A DNA stretch of 64,000 bases from Pseudomonas abietaniphila (GTDB taxonomy: Bacteria; Pseudomonadota; Gammaproteobacteria; Pseudomonadales; Pseudomonadaceae), in the NCBI RefSeq assembly GCF_039697315.1, contig NZ_CP155619.1:558001-622000 (forward strand), read 5' to 3'. The notes under the pieces were generated by a model that worked only from the letters and a program-made list of their open reading frames with translations, ran no database searches and had not been told where the DNA came from. Below are positions 24,601 to 31,148 of this stretch, one piece after another (within the stretch, counting starts at the first letter, position 1; every line of letters begins with the position of its first letter). The position numbers and the translations under genes are program-made.

Positions 24601-25491
24601 ACCTCGACTAACCAGTTCGTGGTAGGCAGTTACACCCCTGTGGCGGGCAACCTGCTCACTGACACAGCGGGTGCCGGTGCAGACGTACTCGGCTCGGCCT
24701 ACACCGTGCTGAGCGTGCAGCAGGGCGGGACGTTCGTTACGCCGGGCTACAACGGCACGACCCTCGTGGGCACCTACGGTTCGTTACTGGTGCATGCCGA
24801 CGGCAGCTACGTCTACACACTCAATCCCGGTCAGAGCAGTGCGGTCATCGGGCACCAGGATGTGTTCACCTATCAGCTGACCCATCCCAATGGCAGCACG
24901 GATACCGCTACGTTGACCGTGGACCTGGACGCGGCCGGCGCCGTGGCCAGCACGTCCTTTGCGGCTCTGGCCAGCGTCGATGATCACAGCGCCGCGTCTC
25001 TGGCGACAACGGCCGCCGTTGCGGGCACCGAGCTGATTCAGGGCACCGACGGCAACGACACCCTCGACGGGTCCCACGGCGGCGCCGTGACCCTGCAAGG
25101 CGGTGCCGGTAACGACACGCTGATCATCGGCGACCAGCACTTTGCGTCAGTGGACGGCGGTACCGGCACCGACACGCTGCTGTGGGCCGGTGGCGACGCG
25201 ACGATCAATCTGGGCGATCTGCAGAGCCGGATTCACAACATCGAAGTGCTGGACCTGAACCACACCAGCGCCGTCGCGCTGACGGTAAACCTGGCGGATC
25301 TGGTGGCGATCACTTCATCTGACAACAACACCCTGCTGATCAAGGGCGACAGCAAGGACAGCGTACACATGACCGACACCTGGGTGGCCGACGGCACCCA
25401 CCAGGCGGACGGCATCGACTACACCCAATACACACCGCAGGAGGACCCGAGTCACCATTTGTGGGTACAGAACGGCATTCAGGTTGTTTGA
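12700..25491 (+). CDS. Giant BapA-like surface adhesin with about 40 Ig-like repeats, type I secreted
   Basis: A predicted 4263-residue surface protein. Residues 1-105 match the BapA-type prefix domain (HPSVVQMPV...SGQDLVVNLKNGEHIKVANFF). A short hydrophobic stretch, an AAAAAG segment (136-141) and a poly-Gly linker (141-152) follow. Residues about 158-3562 hold about 40 Ig-like repeats of about 85 residues, each beginning like TTAPDAPxxLxLSADG and carrying GEAGATVTV and GNVLGTxxVxADGTF. Two related modules of about 240 residues (about 3587-3826 and 3829-4075) precede a C-terminus with GTDGNDTL and GGAGNDTL calcium-binding-type motifs (4116-4140), the expected type I secretion signal region. 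ATG 12700 is chosen over an in-frame TTG at 12661 because AGGG precedes it. The three exporter genes follow directly. The expected role is cell attachment and biofilm formation. Confidence 0.95.
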   Translation: MENIVVADKATSQLTATTWGDLALNHPSVVQMPVAPDRVASASRSGQDLVVNLKNGEHIKVANFFNTGPDGVHSDMVFQGDDGALWQAQYDAQVFKGFTFEEVSSIDELIAGAGVVGSATPTWAIAGLGLLGAGGAAAAAGGGGGGGGSGGGAASPDTTAPDAPTGLGLSADGLSLSGLGEIGSRVTVYDAAGNVLGSGTVGSDGRFQVVLNAPQTNGQALDVTLTDAAGNVSTPGSVTAVDTTAPNAPGNLTLSADGQSLTGTGEPGSNVIIRDAAGNVLGTAVVGSDGTFQAVLNAPQTNGQTLDVTLTDAAGNVSTPGSVTAADTTAPAAPGSLAVNANGTALSGTGEAGATIQVRAANGTLLGTATVAADGTFNVTLNPPQTDGQSLTVIAIDGAGNSSAPAQAQAPDTDVTTPGNGDVTAPDSPTGVAISGSGALVSGHGEAGSTVNIIDANGVLLGTGIVGADGTFSVGLNPAPHNGQVLQVTLTDAAGNVSSNVPLQAPDTTAPAQPGTLVLSADGLTLTGVTEAGARVLVRDASGAVIGSARAGLDGTFSVTLSSAQTNGEHLDVSATDAAGNTSSTPLTAADTTAPDQVTNVVISANGALLSGNGEIGATVTVLNAGGTAIGTGTVGANGTFLITLTSAPTPGEQLQIIQTDAAGHPSPALDVTAPDNAGPATPGNLALDATGAQLTGTGTAGNLIEVRDAQGNVLGSTVVGNDGTFTLTLTTPQANGEVLNVIATDSSGESSVSVPLTAPDITGPLAATDLAVAQDGLSVTGRGEPGATITISNAQGTVLGTGTVSATGAFSVVLNAAQTNGQALQVVLTDAVGNPSASAPVVAGDLDGPLQPDGLSLSSNGTLLSGHGEAGSRITVTDANGNVLGTASVAADGSFSVTLSSAQNNGQTLLITASDSAGNPAAPVPFTTPDTQAPAALTNVALDTSGVVLTGTGEPGAAVTVRDALGTVIGSGSVGPNGTFTLNLTTAQTDGQLLQVTQTDVAGNPSTPVPVNAPDLSVPAPVTNVDISANGAVVTGNGQIGATVTVTDASGNALGTAVVGANGRFEVTLSSPQINGQVLNVSQADGSVTPSTPVPVDAPDIQAPDAPGNLTLDNAGVLLSGQAEPGATVYVRDQSGNLLGTATADTTTGAFQVTLSPAQSNGQTVQVTQTDTHGNLSASAPLTAQDTTPADAPSNVAITADGHYVSGNGVAGDTIEVRSANGTLLGTAVVAANGSFTVTLTSPQQNGETLNVTQVDASQIPSAANSVTAPDITAPLAPTDLAVDANGVLTGTTEAGATVNVLDANGNLLGTTTAGPNGGFTFNLPGTLTNGQWVQVVVSDGTHDSLPVSTQAPDTTPPPPVANLAVSPDGSQVSGTGEPGTTITITAPGNVVIGTGVVGNDGVFVIGLNPPAQNGSISTVISTDSSGNPSTAVPLPGPDGTQVATPTDLAISSDGFTLTGAGTPGTTVNVLAADGTNLGSGTVNSLGRFTIFMRFAQLNAQTLHVTASDASDHNSVPGTVVAADSTAPDAPSDLTINANGSAVTGKGEVGATVTITDSSGNVLGTGVVASTGNFSIVLNPAQLNAQPLTATQSDAAGNSSQPGSVIAPDLQAPNAATGLSINSVGTVISGQGEAGATVTVRDAAGNVLATGIVDQSGQFQVTLPNAQTSGAALQVTLTDAAGNTSPQSNLNTVDTTPPALVQNLNISASGSTLTGTGEVGATVRVTDSSGTLLGTGIVAADGSFSITLSPAPNNGQTLDINQVDPSGNASPSVTLQAPDISPPAALTQVAVNGDGLTVTGHGEPGATVSVRGVDGTLLGTGLVGANGSFNLTLSSPQINAQVLTVTQEDPPGNVSTAVNVVSVDLTAPDAPAALSLNGAGLQLTGNAEAGSTVIVRDASGGIIGTTTAAANGTFQVTLGSPQLNGQALTVTATDAAGNVSTSAAYVAGDTTAPLAVSNLAVTADGLSLAGHGEAGATVVVRDASGNQLGTATVNANGNFSLSLTPGASAGTVLNVIQTDAAGNASPQAAVTAPGNLAEPAPANLALSADGLTLTGTATAGSTVSIRSPSGTLLGTALVASDGTFSATLGTPQLNGEQLSATATSSDGINSLPTGYTAADITAPAPLSNLVLTADGAVLTGHGEAGSTVTVMGAGGVILGNALVAANGTFSLTLTTPQIAGQTLNLSQTDAAGNESTSVNLVARDLVAPDAPAALAVSSDGSVLSGTGEAGATVNVFSASGALLGSGSVRLDGSFQITLTTPQANGQTLAVTLTDAAGNTSATTNLVAVDTTAPAALTQLGISSDGATLTGHGEAGATVTVTDSDGTVLGTVVVGSTGTFTLVLANPLTNAEVLTLVQTDTTGNVSPTATLVTPDFTPPDPLANVDINAAGAVVTGSGEPGATVTVKDPAGNVLGTSVVLADGSFSVTLSTPQINNQILSVQQADPPGNVSAAVPVTAPDLTPPPVPTQLLFNADGGVLSGSGEANTTVRITLADGTQVGTGSVDASGHFLITLTQGQTNGEQVFVVLTDAKGNVSAAGTLFAPDTTAPNAVANLTIDDAGRVVSGTGEAGAAIVVSDAAGNVLGTATVSAGGTFTLTLSVPQLNGETLSVIQRDTAGNPSTPATIDAPDITAPALPVVTGLSADGVTLTGTGEAGATILVTSATGAALGTATVNPDGTFSVTLGSPQLNGQVLTLTQTDVAANVSGNVTYPVPDVTDPAPVGNLAVSSNGLVLTGTGEAGATVTVSFQGVSLGSATVAADGTFSVDLSTAQLNGQLLSVVQVDAGTNDSAPVTVNAPDITAPLLPTVTELTGGTVLTGTAEAGSTVTVTSASGVLLGSATALADGTYTVNLNASQTNGETLLVTATDASSNTSVTLGFVAPDTTDPDPVNTLSINPDYTQLAGRGEVGATVTVSVNGAEVGTGTVGANGTFVINLTGVAANQTLSVVQTDAAGNDSTASTLVVPLTPPPGAPDNLVLTPDGVTLTGTAASGATINVYNANGTQVGTGTAGIDGTFTVTLSPAQTNGQILDVTASTVLGGSSVPSEVTAGDTTAPVPLTDLAINATGTTVTGRGEVGATVTITSANGTALGTAVVGANGTFSAQLNSAQANGQILNAFQTDPAGNPSTTLNVTAPDITAPSAPSALGLNGTGLLLTGLGEAGATVTVRSAAGLVLGTGIVAANGTFSVTLNTAQLNGQPLTVSQADAAGNVSASTGLNATDTTPPAGLSNLALNAGGLQLSGTGEPGATVSVTNAAGQVLGTALVGAGGSFTVQLSSAQLNGQSLNVQQADPAGNLSPVTNLVAADIQAPTAPTGLTLAANGLTVSGSGEAGATVNVYSAGGALLGTGTVGSGGTFNFNLTSAAQLDGQPLTVRLVDGAGNVSAAGSLTAPDTTAPGAPTGVAINGSGTVLTGLGVAGSTVTVRSATGVVLGTGTVAANGSFSVALAAAQIDNQVLTVTQADPTGNVSVSATAIAPDLTAPVAPTTLLVSGDGLTVSGTGEAGSTVTIKSASGTVLGTAVVGSTGVFSVGLNAAQINGEKLSVSLTDTHGNVSVATVVTAPDIDVNAPVVASDNLATATVIIAPVKVTQNFSDSFATLLSGFSKTFTFTVASGTSVDPTLTLTTGSLVSLLDGVSYTLQVKSASGAWVTLDVNGSGGLLDLIAIAGQGVRVNIGDLLGGDYRLIVASSGIGLLTTVTTQLQLDITSLTQFTGTAGAAITGNVISDVGTDGQVDQTGPDQGALLQIQKNGSYVAAGGGTTVQGLYGTLTIDASGNYSYKPNGSLSSVGKVDVFNYQLVHANGLSDTATLYVRIDSPQAAEIWSNTNLASPALLVDATNDIAHTGITLVNQETTTNSALGSFSVLLGGSSGTYTTSVGANTVSDLTVVVNASNLLSLLSSVTVSLYKLNTATGQYVLVKSYGGGSLLNLGGGNYGIQFDDQTSGSYQVKVAVGGLGVGSTINTSLINVATSTNQFVVGSYTPVAGNLLTDTAGAGADVLGSAYTVLSVQQGGTFVTPGYNGTTLVGTYGSLLVHADGSYVYTLNPGQSSAVIGHQDVFTYQLTHPNGSTDTATLTVDLDAAGAVASTSFAALASVDDHSAASLATTAAVAGTELIQGTDGNDTLDGSHGGAVTLQGGAGNDTLIIGDQHFASVDGGTGTDTLLWAGGDATINLGDLQSRIHNIEVLDLNHTSAVALTVNLADLVAITSSDNNTLLIKGDSKDSVHMTDTWVADGTHQADGIDYTQYTPQEDPSHHLWVQNGIQVV
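13171..23388 (+). repeat. About 40 tandem Ig-like domain repeats of about 255 bp inside the adhesin
   Basis: Counting the domain-start motif (xxAPxxPxxLxLxxDG and variants) gives 40 copies over 10.2 kb, a mean period of 255 bp or 85 residues. The copies are diverged: linker residues range over TTAP, ITAP, LTPP, IQAP and NAGP, and codon choice differs between copies. This argues against very recent array expansion. Confidence 0.88.
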
Positions 25492-25530
25492 TATCCAGGG
25501 AAGTCTGACCGCAGTCAGTAAGGAAACCAT

Positions 25531-26982
25531 GTGAAGTTAGTGCGCCGTCACCCATGGCCGATGGTCCTGCTGACCATCGGCTTGCAGCACATGATCAACC
25601 TGCCCGCCTGGGCAGACGAATACATCGATCCGGGGCTGCGCAGCATCAGCCCTTCCCGGCTGCAACAGCAACCGGGGGACAAACAACCGCAGCCCCGTAG
25701 CGGTAAATCGCCCGTCGCCGCTGTACCAGGCAAGGAGGACACACAGACACTGGGCCTCGAACAGGCCGTGAGGCTGGCAGTGGACTGGCACCCCAGCATT
25801 AGCGAGGCCATCGGCACGCTGTATCAGCAGGCCGAAGGCATTAACGTGGCCGAGGCCGGTTATTACCCGCAGATCGCCGGCGGCATCAAGGGCGGGTACA
25901 ACAGTGGCTATGGCAGTGACGCCAGCAGCCAGTCGGTGAGCATTTCCCTGAAGCAGATGCTGTACGACTTCGGCAAGGTTTCAAATGCTGTCGAGGCGGC
26001 CCGGGCCAAGGCCGCACGCAGTCAGGCGAGCATTCTGCTGGCGATCGATCAAGTCGTTCGGGACACCGCCTTCGCGTATGTAGAGGTTCAGCGCTATCAG
26101 CGTTTGATCGACATTGCCCGCCAGCAGATTCAAGGGATTGGCGGGATTGTCGATCTGGCAAAACAGCGCAGCGACATGGGCGCCAGTACCCGCTCCGATG
26201 TGGTTCAGGCACAGTCCCGCGCCGAGGGCGGCATGGCGACCTTGCAGGAGTACAAGGCGCAATACGCGCGGTGGCAGGCGACGCTTGGCAATCTTCTGGG
26301 GCGACAGACGTCTCCGCAAGTGACGGACGCCTTCCCGGACTCGCTGAATCAGTCCTGCAACACACCCGTGATTACCGATGCCCTGCCCGCCGTGCTGCAG
26401 GCAGCCGCCCAGCGCACCCAGGCCCAGGCCGAACTCGCTCAGGCCAAGGCCGAGGCGTATCCGACGCTGTCGCTGGAGCCCTCGTTCAACCAGTACCTGG
26501 ACAACAATTACAACAATCAGAACCCGGCCATCGACCGTACTCAGGTCGGGATTTTCCTCAATCTCGAAGTGCCCATTTACCAGGGTGGCGCCATCAGTGC
26601 CCGCAGCCGGGCTGCCGGTTATGCGCTGACCGCTGCCGATTCCGCCGAAGACGCCGCTCGCTTACAGGCGCGCCAGGGCTTGAGCGAATCTCAGGCCCAG
26701 ACGTCCGGCCTGACACGTCGTCTCAACTCACTGGAGTTTCGCGAAACCACGATAAAGGAAGCCCGTGAGCTGTACGGCAAGCAATACCTTGAGCTCGGCA
26801 CGCGCCCCTTACTGGATCTGCTCAATGCCGAGCAGGAGATTCACCAGTCGCGCTTCGATCTGGCCAACACTCAAGCCGACCTGCGCCGCCTGCAAATCGA
26901 TTGTCTGTACAACAGTGGCGCGTTGCGCCGGGCATTCGGTATCGATCACAGCACCATCCAGCATGTGGAGATCCTGCCATGA
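25531..26982 (+). CDS. TolC-family outer membrane channel of the adhesin exporter
   Basis: A 483-residue outer membrane efflux protein. It has an N-terminal signal sequence (to about residue 29, PAWADE) and the two long helical repeats of the TolC family (LEQAVRLAVDWHPSISEA near residue 74; TQAQAELAQAKAEAYPTLSLEP near 290). The start is GTG at 25531 with AAGGA 6 bp before it; the nearby ATG is followed immediately by a stop. It lies 39 bp after the adhesin and overlaps the ABC exporter by 4 bp. It should form the outer-membrane tunnel for type I secretion of the adhesin, the LapE/BapB role. Confidence 0.93.
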   Translation: MKLVRRHPWPMVLLTIGLQHMINLPAWADEYIDPGLRSISPSRLQQQPGDKQPQPRSGKSPVAAVPGKEDTQTLGLEQAVRLAVDWHPSISEAIGTLYQQAEGINVAEAGYYPQIAGGIKGGYNSGYGSDASSQSVSISLKQMLYDFGKVSNAVEAARAKAARSQASILLAIDQVVRDTAFAYVEVQRYQRLIDIARQQIQGIGGIVDLAKQRSDMGASTRSDVVQAQSRAEGGMATLQEYKAQYARWQATLGNLLGRQTSPQVTDAFPDSLNQSCNTPVITDALPAVLQAAAQRTQAQAELAQAKAEAYPTLSLEPSFNQYLDNNYNNQNPAIDRTQVGIFLNLEVPIYQGGAISARSRAAGYALTAADSAEDAARLQARQGLSESQAQTSGLTRRLNSLEFRETTIKEARELYGKQYLELGTRPLLDLLNAEQEIHQSRFDLANTQADLRRLQIDCLYNSGALRRAFGIDHSTIQHVEILP

Positions 26983-29138
26983 CCGATCCCATCGTCATCG
27001 CTCAACCTGTGCAGGCCGACGCGGCGCGTCAGGATTATTCGCCCTGGCTGGAGGCCGTGCTCAAAGTCGCACGGCATTACCGACTGGACGTGTCGCCGGA
27101 AAGCGTGCGCCTGGCGTCGATCCACAGCGAGGGCCGGGTCGAGGAAGTAGTCCGGCACATGGCGCGTCAGGCCGGGCTCAGCGTCAAGTTCGCCGATTAC
27201 GACCACAAAAGCCTGAGCCGCTGGCGCACGCCGCTGGTGGTGCAATTGCAGGACGGCCAGGTCGGGGTCATCGAAAGCGTCAGTGAAACCGGCGAGCTGG
27301 GCATTGCCTACAGCGGCGACCAAGGCCTGCAAAGCCGCATCGAACCCGCTGCTCTGGCCGACCAGGCCGTGCGCACCGTAATTCTGCGTCCGATCCAGCC
27401 GCTGAGCGATGTGCGCACCAACGATTACATCAAACCCTACGACGAGCACTGGTTCAGACGCATCGTGCTCAGCGACCTGCGCCCCTACAGCCAGGTCATG
27501 CTCGCCTCACTGGTGGCCAACCTGCTGGGCATGGCCGGCGTGCTGTTTTCGATGCAGGTCTATGACCGGGTGATTCCCGCGGAATCGCTGCCGACCCTGT
27601 ACGTGCTGTTCGGCGGTGTGATGCTGGCGCTGCTGTTCGATTTCGTGATGCGCATCATGCGCCTGCGCATTACCGACATTCTCGGCAAACGCGCCGACTT
27701 GCGGGTTTCCGATCTGGTCTTCGGCCACGCTCTGCGTCTGCGCAATTCGGTGCGCCCAAAATCCACCGGCTCGTTCATCTCGCAGTTGCGTGAGCTGGAG
27801 CAAATCCGCGACCTGATCACGTCCAGCACCGCCACGGCCCTGGCCGACATGCCGTTCTTCTTCCTGTTTTTGCTGGTGTTCTACCTGATCGGCGGCCCCT
27901 TGGTGCTGATTCCCCTGCTCGCGCTGGTCGCCATGGTAGTGCCGGGCATTCTGGCGCAACACCGGTTGGCGAAACTGGCCAACGAATCGATGCGCGAAGC
28001 TGCGTTGCGCAACGCGATGCTGGTGGAAAGCGTTCAAGGCATGGACGACATCAAGGCCTTGCAGGCCGAGCAGCGTTTCCAACAGCAGTGGAACCACTAC
28101 AACGCCGCCTCCGCCGACAGCAGCCTGCGGCTGCGTACGTTAACCAACAGTTTGGTGACCTGGACCCAGAACGTTCAGGGCGGCGTCTTCGCGGTGGTCA
28201 TCGTGTTCGGTGCGCCGATGGTGATTGCCGGCGACCTCACCACCGGCAGCCTGGTGGCGGCGTCGATCCTGTCGTCGCGGATGATGGGCCCTATGGCACA
28301 ACTGACCCATGTGTTGACCCGCTGGCAGCAGGCCAAGGTCGCGTTGCAGGGGCTGAACCGGATCATGCAGATGCCGGTGGATCATCCCGAAGGCAGCCAG
28401 CGCGTGCACCTGCCCGCGATTCGCGGCGAGTACCGGATGCGTCAATCGGGTTTTCGTTACAGCGAAGAGTCATCGCCAGCGCTGAGCAATATCGACCTGA
28501 AGATACGCCCCGGCGAACGGATCGCCATTCTCGGCCGTAACGGCGCAGGCAAGTCGACCCTGCTTCAGGCACTGGCCGGCGCCATGGACCTGAGTACGGG
28601 CGAAACCACACTGGACGGCATCGCCCTCGCCCACATCGACCCCGCCGACCTGCGTCGCGACGTCGGCCTCATGTCGCAGCAGGCGCGGCTGTTTCACGGC
28701 ACTCTGCGCGACAACATTACCCTCGGCGCCGGCCAGGCCAGCGATCAGGAAATCATCGCGGCGCTCGCCGTCACCGGCGCACTGGATTTCGTGCGGCAGA
28801 TGCCCAAGGGCATGGACCACCTGATTCTCGAAGGTGGCCTGGGGCTGTCGGGCGGGCAACGCCAGAGCCTGCTGCTTTCGCGGCTGTTGATCCGTCAACC
28901 GCAGGTCCTGTTGCTGGACGAACCCACCGCCTCGCTGGACGACATCACCGAGCGCCTGCTGCTGGAAAAACTCGCGACCTGGTGCACCGGCAGAACGCTG
29001 GTCGTCGCCACTCACCGGGTCAGCGTGCTGCAACTGGTGGAGCGCATCATCGTGCTGGACAACGGCCGGATCGTGATCGATGACCACCGCGACGCCGCAC
29101 TCGCGCGCTTGCGGCAACCCCAAGGAGCACAGGCATGA
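26979..29138 (+). CDS. Type I secretion ABC transporter (LapB/BapC-like permease-ATPase)
   Basis: A 719-residue exporter. The N-terminal 140 residues look like a C39 peptidase-like domain without the catalytic Cys, as in exporters of non-processed RTX adhesins. Transmembrane segments follow (about 165-430). The ATPase has Walker A GRNGAGKST near residue 518, signature LSGGQRQS near 624, Walker B VLLLDEPTA near 643 and switch ATHR near 676. The ATG at 26979 overlaps the TolC stop (ATGA), and the gene overlaps the next one in the same way, so the three exporter genes are translationally coupled. It energises secretion across the inner membrane. Confidence 0.94.
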   Translation: MTDPIVIAQPVQADAARQDYSPWLEAVLKVARHYRLDVSPESVRLASIHSEGRVEEVVRHMARQAGLSVKFADYDHKSLSRWRTPLVVQLQDGQVGVIESVSETGELGIAYSGDQGLQSRIEPAALADQAVRTVILRPIQPLSDVRTNDYIKPYDEHWFRRIVLSDLRPYSQVMLASLVANLLGMAGVLFSMQVYDRVIPAESLPTLYVLFGGVMLALLFDFVMRIMRLRITDILGKRADLRVSDLVFGHALRLRNSVRPKSTGSFISQLRELEQIRDLITSSTATALADMPFFFLFLLVFYLIGGPLVLIPLLALVAMVVPGILAQHRLAKLANESMREAALRNAMLVESVQGMDDIKALQAEQRFQQQWNHYNAASADSSLRLRTLTNSLVTWTQNVQGGVFAVVIVFGAPMVIAGDLTTGSLVAASILSSRMMGPMAQLTHVLTRWQQAKVALQGLNRIMQMPVDHPEGSQRVHLPAIRGEYRMRQSGFRYSEESSPALSNIDLKIRPGERIAILGRNGAGKSTLLQALAGAMDLSTGETTLDGIALAHIDPADLRRDVGLMSQQARLFHGTLRDNITLGAGQASDQEIIAALAVTGALDFVRQMPKGMDHLILEGGLGLSGGQRQSLLLSRLLIRQPQVLLLDEPTASLDDITERLLLEKLATWCTGRTLVVATHRVSVLQLVERIIVLDNGRIVIDDHRDAALARLRQPQGAQA

Positions 29139-30343
29139 AAGCGTTGACGGCCGAACACGCGCCGAGGTTGCCGGACCCGATCACCTACCTGGACGGTCGC
29201 GACGAGCGCAGCATTGCCGGGGGCGTCCGTGTCATCTGGGGCTGCGCAGTGATGATCGCGTGCTTCCTGGCCTGGGCGGCCTGGTTCGACGTGGTCGAAG
29301 TGTCGACCGGCACCGGCAAGGTGGTCCCCAGTTCCCGGGAGCAAGTGATCCAGTCCATGGAAGGCGGCATCATTAAGGAAATGAACGTCACTGAAGGTTC
29401 GCTGGTGGAGCGCGGCCAGGTGCTGGCTCAGCTCGATGCGGTGAAAACCGAATCCAACGTGGGGGAAAGCGAAGCCAAATATCGGGCGGCACTGGCCAGC
29501 GTCAATCGGCTGCAGGCGGAAGTCAGTGAAAAACCGCTTTCGTTCGACGCTTCGCTCAAGGGCTTCCCCGAACTCGTCCGCGCCGAAACCGAGCTGTACA
29601 CCACCCGGCGCAAGGGTCTGCAGGACACACTGGACGGCATCCAGAGTTCACTGAAACTGGTGCGCAGCGAGCTGGAGATCACCGAGAACCTGGCAAAGAT
29701 CGGCGCGTCGAGTCGGGTTGAAGTGCTGCGTTTGAACCGGCAGCGCTCGGAGCTTGAACTCAAGGCCACCGAAGCCCGTTCCGATTACATGGTGCGCGCA
29801 CGCGAAGACTTGGCCAAAGCCAACGCCGAAGCGCAGATGTTGGTCGCGGTGATTCGCGGACGTAACGACTCACTCGCCCGTCTGACTTTGCATTCGCCGG
29901 TGCGCGGCATCGTCAAGGACATCGAAGTCACCACCCTTGGCGGCGTGGTTCCACCGAACGGGAAACTGATGCAGATCGTGCCGCTGGACGAACAACTGCT
30001 GATCGAAGCGCGAATCTCACCGCGCGACATCGCCTTCATTCACCCGGATCAGGAAGCCAAAGTGAAGATCACTGCCTACGACTACTCGATCTACGGCAGT
30101 CTCGACGGCAAGGTCGTGACCATCTCCCCGGACACCATCCAGGACGAGGTCAAACCCGAAATCTTCTACTACCGCGTTTACATCCGCACGGACTCCGATG
30201 TACTGCGCAACAAGGCCGGCAAAACGTTCGCCATCGTGCCCGGCATGATTGCCACGGTGGATATCCGCACCGGCCAGAAGACGGTGCTGGATTACCTGAT
30301 CAAGCCACTGAACCGTGCCCGCGAAGCGTTGCGCGAGCGTTGA
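29135..30343 (+). CDS. HlyD-family membrane fusion protein (LapC/BapD-like)
   Basis: A 402-residue periplasmic adaptor. It has one N-terminal membrane helix (about residues 30-52, GGVRVIWGCAVMIACFLAWAA in part), then the barrel entry SREQVIQSMEGGIIKE. A coiled-coil hairpin (about 100-250) follows, and the C-terminal HlyD motif LIKPLNRAREALRER closes the protein. It overlaps the ABC exporter by ATGA. It links the ABC exporter to the TolC channel. Its stop abuts the stop of the convergent peptidase gene at 30344 with no spacer. Confidence 0.94.
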   Translation: MKALTAEHAPRLPDPITYLDGRDERSIAGGVRVIWGCAVMIACFLAWAAWFDVVEVSTGTGKVVPSSREQVIQSMEGGIIKEMNVTEGSLVERGQVLAQLDAVKTESNVGESEAKYRAALASVNRLQAEVSEKPLSFDASLKGFPELVRAETELYTTRRKGLQDTLDGIQSSLKLVRSELEITENLAKIGASSRVEVLRLNRQRSELELKATEARSDYMVRAREDLAKANAEAQMLVAVIRGRNDSLARLTLHSPVRGIVKDIEVTTLGGVVPPNGKLMQIVPLDEQLLIEARISPRDIAFIHPDQEAKVKITAYDYSIYGSLDGKVVTISPDTIQDEVKPEIFYYRVYIRTDSDVLRNKAGKTFAIVPGMIATVDIRTGQKTVLDYLIKPLNRAREALRER

Positions 30344-30994
30344 TCAACGACTGGCAAGATGCGGCGGCGCGGTCACCGGCCTGGCCTGCGCCAGGTAACG
30401 GCCCCACTCGCGATTGATCTCGGCATAGGGCAGAAAAATGCTGACCCGAGGCTGGTTGGCAAGGTCGGGACGTTTGAGTGCGGCCAGATCGCTGGACGAC
30501 AGGAACGCCACGGTGATCCCGACAACCTTGCCATCGGCGGCGAACACCGGCCCGCCCGACATGCCTTTGGCAACCGGGCCATCATGGGTGCCATAGAGCA
30601 CGTTGCCCTCTTTGGTGTCCAGACGCACCATCGCTGGCAAGGCATGACCACTGCCCTTCACCGACATGTACAGCGAGTTGTAACCCACCGCCGTCACCGC
30701 CTCGCCGGGGGTGTATCCACGCCAGAGTGGAACGCCATTGGCCTTGTGCCGGAAAAACTGGATGTCCCCCTGCCCTTGGTAAACCGACCCGGAGACGTAG
30801 GGAATATGCTTGACGGTGACGGCGTATTCTTCATTCCACTGCACCGCCGTGCCCATCAGCATGTAGGGAAGCGGTCCGCCGGAGTGGACGACGAACGCTT
30901 GGTCGTAGACTGGATCCTGGTTAAAAGCGACTGGCATTCCATTGCACCCGCTGAGCAGCACTGAGGCCGCAACAAGTGACTTTAGGGGGCGCAT
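30344..30994 (-). CDS. Trypsin-like serine peptidase, predicted lipoprotein
   Basis: A 216-residue protein with a lipobox (LLSGC, Cys about 17), so probably lipid-anchored in the envelope. The catalytic triad of trypsin-like peptidase-2 proteins is visible: His in VTVKHIPYV, Asp in QGDIQFF and Ser in KGMSGGPVF, followed by GKVVGITVAF. I use ATG 30994; a GTG at 31003 is also possible. It lies tail to tail with the exporter's fusion protein without any gap. It is not of the LapG (transglutaminase-like) type. Its substrate is unknown; an envelope or adhesin substrate is only suggested by location. Confidence 0.82.
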   Translation of the reverse strand: MRPLKSLVAASVLLSGCNGMPVAFNQDPVYDQAFVVHSGGPLPYMLMGTAVQWNEEYAVTVKHIPYVSGSVYQGQGDIQFFRHKANGVPLWRGYTPGEAVTAVGYNSLYMSVKGSGHALPAMVRLDTKEGNVLYGTHDGPVAKGMSGGPVFAADGKVVGITVAFLSSSDLAALKRPDLANQPRVSIFLPYAEINREWGRYLAQARPVTAPPHLASR

Positions 30995-31107
30995 TTTGCA
31001 CACGGGGAGTGAGTTGTAGACGGCGCCAATATGTCATTGAGCCATCACTCCTTCAATAGTCTGAGGCTACCTTTAGTCCGAATTCGATACAGTGAGTGCA
31101 TTGGATC

Positions 31108-31130
31108 CAACGCCTGCCATGCAGGCATTG
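31108..31130 (-). terminator. Hairpin after the OprD-type porin
   Basis: CCAAC-GCCTGC-CAT-GCAGGC-ATTGG forms a strong short hairpin about 20 bp after the porin stop. A T-rich tail is lacking, so it may be Rho-dependent or only an RNA end stabiliser. Confidence 0.45.
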
Positions 31131-31148
31131 GCCAGGTCGGTGGAACAC

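Noticed and set aside
30344..30994. The peptidase as LapG
   Set aside because: LapG is a Cys-His-Asp transglutaminase-like protease; this protein has a trypsin-like GMSGGP serine motif.
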